This document shows positions 6,032-10,835 of a stretch of DNA of 10,835 bases, piece by piece (position 1 is the first letter of the stretch; each line of letters opens with the position of its first letter). Under the pieces are notes generated by a model, which was given only the letters and a program-made list of their open reading frames with translations, ran no database searches and was not told the origin of the DNA. Source of the stretch: an uncultured Clostridia bacterium (GTDB lineage: Bacteria > Bacillota > Clostridia > TANB77 > CAG-508); the NCBI GenBank assembly GCA_947628885.1, contig CANRBO010000032.1, positions 1-10,835 of the forward strand. Reading direction: 5' to 3'. A program made the translations under genes and the position numbers.

Positions 6032-6069
6032 AATCAAGAGAGTTCTTATTTCAAAGAACTCTCTTGATT
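6032..6069. repeat. Perfect 16-bp inverted repeat after tRNA-Leu
   Basis: AATCAAGAGAGTTCTT (6032-6047) pairs perfectly with its complement at 6054-6069 around a 6-base loop, ATTTCA. It is 24 bases after the tRNA and probably ends or processes its transcript. Neither side has a T-run, so it is not a textbook intrinsic terminator. Confidence 0.7.
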
Positions 6070-6096
6070 GTCGATTGATTCCAATTTTATATTTTT

Positions 6097-6120
6097 TATA
6101 AAAAGTCTTGACTTTTTATA
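6097..6120. repeat. Palindrome downstream of tRNA-Leu
   Basis: TATAAAAAGTC (6097-6107) and GACTTTTTATA (6110-6120) are perfect 11-bp arms separated by TT. As RNA the stem would be about 9 bp with a TCTTGA loop and a U-rich 3' arm. It may be a weak terminator or a protein site. Confidence 0.5.
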
Positions 6121-6140
6121 GTTAGTTTCTTTTATTAAAC

Positions 6141-6172
6141 ATCTTCGTAAACCATATAATATTTACGAAGAT
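6141..6172 (-). terminator. Inverted repeat after the LamG-like gene, possible terminator
   Basis: ATCTTCGTAAA (6141-6151) pairs perfectly with TTTACGAAGAT (6162-6172) over 11 bp with a 10-base loop. It lies 35 bases beyond the stop codon of the LamG-like gene. The T-run after the stem is short on both strands (TTTT on plus, GTTTAAT on minus), so termination would be modest. It could act in both directions. Confidence 0.4.
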
Positions 6173-6207
6173 TTTAACATGCGTTTTATAAAATTTTTAT
6201 TATTAAT

Positions 6208-7080
6208 TTATAATGAAGAGTGATATTTTGTAGATGTTTCATAATTTTCCTGTACTTCTTTTTCTGATAACGCTCTGCTATACAATCTCAAAGATTTTGC
6301 TCTCATTTTCGAATAATTCCATGTTCCGTCTTCTGTCATACTTGATCTTCCTATACAGAAATATTTTAGTTCTTGCAAATATGATGATTTAAAAGTATCC
6401 CACTGCCATTTGTTATAGTCTCCTTCATATAAGATTTTACCGTCCATATAGACTCTTTGTTTGTAATATTCTCCGTCTTTTATTTGCTCAGAAATATTAT
6501 CATCTCCTTTATAATTTTCTCCAGTCACCTTATATGGAGTAGTAGCATCCATTGTTATTGTTATATATGCTCCCGTTTTCAATTTACTTAATTCTAATGG
6601 ATACACTATATTCCAAGCACTTGCGTTGCCAGAATAATCCGAAATTTTATTATTACCTGATATACTCGAATTCCATATTAAATAATTATTATTTCCATTT
6701 ATACCAAATCTAAATATAGCCTGTTCACTTTCATTTCCATTCCAATAACAAAATAGTCCCTTGTAACCAGCAGTTGTTTTTGGATCTGTCGTTCCTCCGT
6801 CCCATATTCCATAAAACTCAAAAGTAAACCCTCGATTTGCTAACTGTCCTTTTTGTTCTTCTGTATCATACTTTATTTTTATATAATCATTTTTTCCGTC
6901 AAAATTAAAAGATTCACTCGTTAATCCACTATCATCATTATAATCAAAATTTACTAGTTCTACATTTTTTCCTAGCTGTTTTTCTAAACTTTCTTCTTCA
7001 TTTGATATTCCTTTATCTATTATTGATGAATCTATATTCAATATTAAACTATCTTTTATTGTTACATTTATACTATCACA
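6208..7080 (-). pseudogene. LamG/concanavalin-like surface protein gene, probably missing its 5' part
   Basis: The open frame encodes a jelly-roll (LamG-like) domain. It has FNFDGKNDYIKIKYD near the start, aromatic and Gly-rich beta strands (FTFEFYGIWDGG, GLFCYWNGN), a segment VYMDGKILYEGDYNKW, and the typical end SLRLYSRALSEKEVQENYE. Such domains occur in secreted or pilin-like proteins of Clostridia. No signal peptide or pilin N-terminus is present. The frame runs back to a TGA at 7081-7083 without any ATG; the first usable start is a TTG at 7041 with no ribosome binding site. The residues upstream of that TTG (INVTIKDSLIL) look like genuine coding sequence. An ATG-rich run just upstream (near 7091) is in another frame. 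I infer a 5' truncation or frameshift. A functional TTG-initiated 277-residue protein remains possible. Confidence 0.5.
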
Positions 7081-7180
7081 TCATTTTCATTTTTACAATT
7101 ATTATTTCTTGATTTTATATTACATTTTTATTACAATTTATTTATTCCAAAATATTAAAATTAATATCAATATTTACAAT

Positions 7181-7200
7181 TAGCAATTTCCTAGTTGCTA
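7181..7200 (-). terminator. Weak hairpin overlapping the toxin stop codon
   Basis: TAGCAA (7181-7186) and TTGCTA (7195-7200) form a 6-bp stem with an 8-base loop that includes the toxin stop codon. AT-rich DNA follows, without a clean T-run. The spacer 7084-7180 shows nothing else. Confidence 0.25.
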
Positions 7201-7611
7201 TTTACCGTGATTATATAAAACTCCCTTTGTATCAATAAAAAATATGTAAAATACTTTATTTATTAATTTTCCTATTATTCTACCTGGAGTAGGATAATTG
7301 TTTTTATATAACCTCATTATAGTATATTTTCCGTCAAACTGCTCAATATCTCTGCAAAACTCTATCGGAATATTTTTATTGATTTTTATTCTTTCTTCTT
7401 CTAAGCCTTTGTATTTATCCCATCTCATTAATTCTAAATATGTTACACTTGAAATTTCGCGCATTCTATCAATCATTGTGCTTTTTTCGTCTTTATTAAA
7501 ATTATCACTATAAGTTATATATGCAAAATTAAAAACTATATGGTTGCTTTTAAAACAATTTGTACAAATATTATTTTGTAATCTATAATTTTTATTTTTT
7601 ATTTTTGTCAT
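7198..7611 (-). CDS. Putative toxin of a Panacea-type toxin-antitoxin pair
   Basis: This 137-residue protein is encoded directly after the DUF4065 antitoxin: its ATG follows the antitoxin stop codon with no gap (TAAATG), so translation is probably coupled. The C-terminal part, GRIIGKLINKVFYIFFIDTK and then GVLYNHG, resembles the end of RelE/ParE-like small toxins found beside DUF4065 proteins, where a similar GF-NVFYI-WLD-LY pattern recurs. The middle (DRMREISSVTYLELMRWDKYKG) also fits that layout. On this basis an RNA-targeting or translation-blocking role is likely, but it is inference. The first 24 residues carry Cys16-x2-Cys19 and His24, suggesting a small metal site absent from simple RelE toxins. 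Cys86 and His135 are the other candidate ligands or catalytic residues. Confidence 0.6.
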   Translation of the reverse strand: MTKIKNKNYRLQNNICTNCFKSNHIVFNFAYITYSDNFNKDEKSTMIDRMREISSVTYLELMRWDKYKGLEEERIKINKNIPIEFCRDIEQFDGKYTIMRLYKNNYPTPGRIIGKLINKVFYIFFIDTKGVLYNHGK

Positions 7612-8124
7612 TTATTGTTCTATAACCTCTTCCTTAAAATAATCTCTTATTACTTTTGGATCTATGATACTATTCTTTTTTGTATTATCCCATGGGCTTC
7701 CTTTCTTATGAGACATTTCTCTTAATTCCCATGCTGTATATATAGAAAAATGGTCATAAACCATATCTAGGATTTCTTTTACTTCTGTATCCTTTTCTAT
7801 TTCCTCAACTATTTTGTCATTTTCCGGAGTCGCTGGTATAATTATTGGATTCCTTCCAAATACACAATAAGTATCATATACATCTTTTACGACTGGACCG
7901 TGATCCCACGCTTCTAAATCGTCTTCAAATAATTTTTTATCTTTTATGGCTAAATATACACCTTGTGCATTATATAATAATTTTTGTAATTTCAAATGTG
8001 TTATTCCGTCATAAACTTCATAATTATCATTTTCGGCGACTTTTGCTTTTTGTTCTGCATAATTTTTATATAAAAACCATTTTGCAATATCCTGTGCAGT
8101 GTATTTTGCTTTTTGATTTTCCAC
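7612..8124 (-). CDS. Panacea-domain (DUF4065, SocA-like) antitoxin
   Basis: The 170-residue protein has the DUF4065/Panacea pattern throughout: YTAQDIAKWFLYK at the start, then ITHLKLQKLLYNAQGVYLA, LFEDDLEAWDHGPVVKDVYD, TAWELREMSHKKGSPW and a final DYFKEEV. Members of this family act as antitoxins that neutralise many unrelated toxins encoded beside them, and include the proteolytic adaptor SocA of Caulobacter. The start codon is GTG at 8124, not ATG, supported by GGAGG 8 bases upstream. A perfect-consensus promoter lies about 80 bases upstream. The antitoxin-first order fits a type II-like pair in which the antitoxin or the complex may repress its own promoter. It lies in the accessory-looking stretch between tRNA-Leu and cmk. 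Confidence 0.88.
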   Translation of the reverse strand: MENQKAKYTAQDIAKWFLYKNYAEQKAKVAENDNYEVYDGITHLKLQKLLYNAQGVYLAIKDKKLFEDDLEAWDHGPVVKDVYDTYCVFGRNPIIIPATPENDKIVEEIEKDTEVKEILDMVYDHFSIYTAWELREMSHKKGSPWDNTKKNSIIDPKVIRDYFKEEVIEQ

Positions 8125-8163
8125 TACAAATCCCTCCTTATTATGTATTAATATAAAAGTTCA

Positions 8164-8192
8164 ATACTTTTTACAAAATAATTATTAAGTAT
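8164..8192 (-). promoter_or_regulatory. Inverted repeat in the antitoxin leader, possible operator
   Basis: ATACTT (8164-8169) and AAGTAT (8187-8192) are perfect 6-bp arms 17 bases apart, covering about +5 to +33 of the predicted transcript. This is a plausible autoregulatory site for the toxin-antitoxin pair, but the arms are short and AT-rich. Confidence 0.25.
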
Positions 8193-8202
8193 CTTCAATA
8201 TT

Positions 8203-8231
8203 ATTATATTACCATTTTATGGGATTGTCAA
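8203..8231 (-). promoter_or_regulatory. Perfect-consensus promoter of the toxin-antitoxin pair
   Basis: On the minus strand TTGACA (8231-8226) and TATAAT (8208-8203) are separated by exactly 17 bases; both match consensus at every position. The start point is near 8196, giving a leader of about 70 nt. Such a strong promoter in front of an antitoxin-first pair suggests repression in normal growth. The cmk stop is only 30 bases upstream and no terminator separates them. Confidence 0.8.
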
Positions 8232-8261
8232 CATTTAAATTGTTAATTCTTAAAAAAATTT

Positions 8262-9548
8262 CTATTTTTTACTTAATTCTACAATTTTATTCATTACTTC
8301 TTCACTGGCTTTATCAATCCATGCTGGGTCATCTGACTGATATGCTTTTATATCGATTGCTTCTCCATAATTAATTTTTATTTTTGTGAATAACTTAAAT
8401 GTTCCGCCAATACCTGCTGGAACGATTTTGACTCCTGCTTTTTCTGCTAGGAATACTGCTCCGTTTTTTACTTTTACATTTTTGGCTAATCCTTTTCGCG
8501 TTCCTTCAGGGAATATTCCTAATATTTCTTTATTCTTTAATGCTTTTAAGCATATTTTTATTGATGCTAAATCGTTTTTTCCCCTTTTTACAGGAATTAT
8601 ATCAAATGTATGTCCTAGGTATGATACTATTGGGATTCTATACAAATCAGACTTAGCTACAAATCTTATATTCTTTTTATTTAATAGAACAATAGCTGCT
8701 GCGTCCAAATAGTTTAAATGGTTTGCACAGATAATAAATCCTTCGTCTTGTTCTAGATTTTCTAATCCATTTATTTCTATTCTATAAAATATATGATACA
8801 AGCTTGCTAAAAATCCCTTTATTATTGCTTTTCTTAATCTTTTGCACCATGTATCTTTAGTAGTAATATATCCTCTTTCTATCCATTTATTATCTCTTTT
8901 TTTACTTTTTATTAATTTATATAATTTATTTTCTACTTCTTTTATTGTTAAATCGGTGGTGTCAACATATACTGCATCTTCTGCTTGTCTTAATGGTCCT
9001 ATTTTGCTTGTTTTGTCATTGTTATCTCTAAATTCTATATTTTCTCTAACTTCTTTTTCTGTACATTTAATTCCTTTTTCTTGATTTTGTTTTAATCTTC
9101 TTTCTACTCTTTCGTCTACTGATGCGTCTAAATAAATTTTTACATCTGCATTTGGAAATACATTTGTTCCAATGTCTCTTCCTTCAAGTATTACATCTTT
9201 TCCTTCTGACATTTTTCGTTGCAAATTGACCATTGCTTTTCTTACTTCTAAAATATGCGAAACCTGAGAGACATTGCTATTTACTGGTTCTTTTCTTATT
9301 TCTAATGTTACATCTTCTCCATCTAATAATACTTTATCTTTTTCAAAATCGATTTTTATATTTTTTAGTATTTCTTTTATTTTTTCTTCGTCTTTTAAAT
9401 CTACTTTTTCATTTAATAATTTTAATGTAACACATCTATATGTAGCACCAGTGTCCAGATACATTAATTTTAATTTTTTTGCTAGATAACTTGTTACAGT
9501 TCCTTTTCCAGTTCCTGATGGTCCGTCAATTGCAACTATAAATGGCAT
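8262..9548 (-). CDS. cmk: Cytidylate kinase fused to a PlsC-type acyltransferase
   Basis: Two enzymes are joined in one frame of 428 residues. Residues 1 to about 217 are a complete (d)CMP kinase: P-loop GPSGTGKGT (9-17), YLDTGATYR, LEGRDIGTNVFP, RDNNDKTSKIGPLRQAEDAVYVDTTD. It phosphorylates CMP and dCMP for nucleotide and lipid precursor supply. After a basic, partly hydrophobic linker, a 1-acylglycerol-3-phosphate acyltransferase domain follows, with the catalytic NHLNYLD (His277, Asp282), a substrate-binding FPEGTR (346-351) and a GTFKLF region; it would make phosphatidic acid at the membrane. In many Clostridia cmk and plsC are separate neighbours. I chose the ATG at 9548 because GGAGG lies 8 bases upstream and MPFIVAIDGPSG is the usual Cmk start; an ATG 39 bases earlier lacks a ribosome site. 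Confidence 0.93.
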   Translation of the reverse strand: MPFIVAIDGPSGTGKGTVTSYLAKKLKLMYLDTGATYRCVTLKLLNEKVDLKDEEKIKEILKNIKIDFEKDKVLLDGEDVTLEIRKEPVNSNVSQVSHILEVRKAMVNLQRKMSEGKDVILEGRDIGTNVFPNADVKIYLDASVDERVERRLKQNQEKGIKCTEKEVRENIEFRDNNDKTSKIGPLRQAEDAVYVDTTDLTIKEVENKLYKLIKSKKRDNKWIERGYITTKDTWCKRLRKAIIKGFLASLYHIFYRIEINGLENLEQDEGFIICANHLNYLDAAAIVLLNKKNIRFVAKSDLYRIPIVSYLGHTFDIIPVKRGKNDLASIKICLKALKNKEILGIFPEGTRKGLAKNVKVKNGAVFLAEKAGVKIVPAGIGGTFKLFTKIKINYGEAIDIKAYQSDDPAWIDKASEEVMNKIVELSKK

Positions 9549-9637
9549 TGTTTTTTCCTCCACGTTCTTATTATTTAAGTTTATCATTTAATTTACTATT
9601 AAATTATTATCATCATTATATCATTATTATTAAATTA

Positions 9638-10492
9638 TTACTTAAAATTAATCAAATTTAAGTTTATTGGTAATTTAATTTTCTTTGCAATAATCCTCAT
9701 ACTTCTTACGTTCATTGCGGTAAGTCTTTCAATTTCTTTTATACATTTTTCTTTAAAATTTCCTAATTCCGATAGTATATTTATTCCATATTTTACTTCC
9801 GCTTCCACATATATTGTTGGTCCTTCTTCTGAGTTATTTACTCTAACTCTTAATATTTGAGTGATTGCATCGCTTTTTAAACTTAAATATTCTATTATTT
9901 GCCTAAATACTGTGTCTGAAATTGTGAAATTACCAATATAATTAAATGTTGGTCTAATTATTGATTTTTCTGAAATATATGGTTTATTACCTATTCCATT
10001 TGTTTTAAATATCTGCAATGGGTCTAGCAAAAATCCTGAAAAATCTTTTTTTATTTCAAATGTTGGAACTGGTATTACGTGCTTTCCTTCAACTGTTCTC
10101 ATCCTTTTGGCGCTGTCTATCTCTTGTTCTGTGGCAACGTCTGTTATGTATATTATCTTTTTTACTTCAGGCAATTCAAGATTAGATGCAATTTCTTTTA
10201 CCATATTATCTGATGTTCCAAGAATCAAAATTGATTCAGGTTTATATCTTTTTATTGCTTTTCTCATTTGCTTATTTTGGGTTTCATCTATAAATAATGC
10301 TCTTCTTACAGTTTCTATTTTTGTTGGTGCCTTTTTTGCTGAACTTCCTGCTACAATCTCGTTATCTTTTACTAATATTCCGTCATCTATAATATATTTT
10401 ATATCATATCTACTTGCAACCATTTGTGCTCTATAACTTTTTCCTGTTCCTGAAGGTCCTACAAAAGCATACACTTCTATATCACTATTCAT
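9638..10492 (-). CDS. P-loop NTPase with a C-terminal Asp23/Gls24-like domain
   Basis: The N-terminal half begins almost at once with VYAFVGPSGTGKSYRAQ, a Walker A motif (residues 12-19). A hydrophobic strand with ESILILGTSDN (about 86-96) and ALFIDET (65-71) could supply Walker B-like acidic residues. From about 185 to 275 the sequence has the spacing of the Asp23/Gls24 (alkaline-shock) family: ISDTVFRQIIEYLSL, ILRVRV, TIYVEAEVKYGINI, then KEKCIKEIERLTAMNVRSMRI. I do not know its exact role; a nucleotide-dependent envelope or stress function is only a guess. Length is 284 residues from the ATG at 10492, which overlaps the upstream stop codon by 8 bases; AAAGGG lies 12 bases before it. A TTG four codons earlier is less likely. 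The two genes are probably translationally coupled, and cmk follows 89 bases on. Confidence 0.7.
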   Translation of the reverse strand: MNSDIEVYAFVGPSGTGKSYRAQMVASRYDIKYIIDDGILVKDNEIVAGSSAKKAPTKIETVRRALFIDETQNKQMRKAIKRYKPESILILGTSDNMVKEIASNLELPEVKKIIYITDVATEQEIDSAKRMRTVEGKHVIPVPTFEIKKDFSGFLLDPLQIFKTNGIGNKPYISEKSIIRPTFNYIGNFTISDTVFRQIIEYLSLKSDAITQILRVRVNNSEEGPTIYVEAEVKYGINILSELGNFKEKCIKEIERLTAMNVRSMRIIAKKIKLPINLNLINFK

Positions 10493-10835
10493 TTCTATAA
10501 TCAACCCTTTCTAACAATGTGACTACATAGTTTTCATTTCCATATTTTATTTTAAAATTTTCTCTCGTTATTACAGTTTTTCCTTCTAATTCATTGGCTA
10601 AATAATCTGCCCACTCTTCTTCTCTATTTACTGTCCATATTCTTCCATTATAATCTTTAAATTGCTCTAAGTTATAAACTGTTTTGCCATAAGCTTTATA
10701 AGCTTCTTCTACGTTCCATTTTTGTATATCATAGAAATACAAATGCTCACTGTCAATTCCGATTTGTGTGCCAATTACTAATCCTAACAAAGAGTTATCA
10801 GCTATTACAATATCATCTTCCTTTACATTTGCCTT
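10485..10835 (-). CDS. Unrecognised protein, N-terminus beyond the window
   Basis: The frame is open to the right edge and gives the last 116 residues. The TTG at 10790 is not the real start, because the coding pattern continues upstream with VKEDDIVIADNSLLGLVIG. The visible part is acidic and rich in aromatic residues (HLYFYDIQKWNVEEAY, GRIWTVNREEEWADYL), with an ending KYGNENYVVTLLERVDY. There are no membrane segments or motifs I can name. It overlaps the start of the P-loop/Asp23-like gene by 8 bases, so the two are probably made together and may share a pathway. Confidence 0.7.
   Translation of the reverse strand, partial: KANVKEDDIVIADNSLLGLVIGTQIGIDSEHLYFYDIQKWNVEEAYKAYGKTVYNLEQFKDYNGRIWTVNREEEWADYLANELEGKTVITRENFKIKYGNENYVVTLLERVDYRNE

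Noticed and set aside
5926..6200. Phage-type attachment site at tRNA-Leu
   Set aside because: I looked for a second copy of the tRNA 3' end (TTCGAGTCCCAC) downstream in the window and did not see one; there is also no integrase gene.
9549..9587. Longer N-terminus for the Cmk-PlsC protein
   Set aside because: The upstream ATG has no ribosome site, while the ATG at 9548 has GGAGG at 8 bases and matches the usual Cmk start.

Overview
The window reads as chromosomal DNA of a low-GC, Gram-positive anaerobe of the Clostridia type. The DNA is very AT-rich. It carries a Firmicutes-style SUF operon with SufU, a cytidylate kinase fused to an acyltransferase, and an Asp23-like protein. The standard code applies: TGA ends sufC and Trp is TGG. 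Nearly all protein genes lie on the minus strand; the tRNA and a candidate small RNA are on the plus strand.

Layout, left to right. (1) 99-330 (+): a strong sigma-A-type promoter, a GC-rich multi-hairpin RNA of about 190 nt that I cannot name, and a strong intrinsic terminator. (2) 432-5496 (-): the complete iron-sulfur cluster assembly operon, transcribed sufC-sufB-sufD-sufS-sufU. SufS takes sulfur from cysteine, SufU receives it through a zinc-site cysteine, SufBD is the scaffold and SufC is its ATPase. The operon has a promoter near 5805-5833 with a perfect inverted repeat at the start point. Its leader of about 300 nt is largely a degenerate tandem array of ~31-nt units. A related intergenic element precedes sufC, sufB and sufD. 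(3) 5926-6008 (+): tRNA-Leu(CAA), divergent from suf, followed by three perfect inverted repeats. (4) 6208-8124 (-): an accessory-looking cassette made of a LamG-like gene that appears to have lost its N-terminus, then a toxin-antitoxin pair of the Panacea (DUF4065) type, with antitoxin first and toxin joined directly to its stop codon, behind a perfect-consensus promoter. (5) 8262-10835 (-): housekeeping genes in tight array, namely an unrecognised gene cut by the window edge, a P-loop protein ending in an Asp23/Gls24-like domain, and the Cmk-PlsC fusion.

The most interesting material is regulatory or non-coding: the structured RNA at the left, and the unusual leader and intergenic repeats of the suf operon. 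Among proteins, the P-loop/Asp23-like fusion and the toxin of the Panacea pair deserve follow-up. All calls come from reading the sequence by eye; no database search was run.
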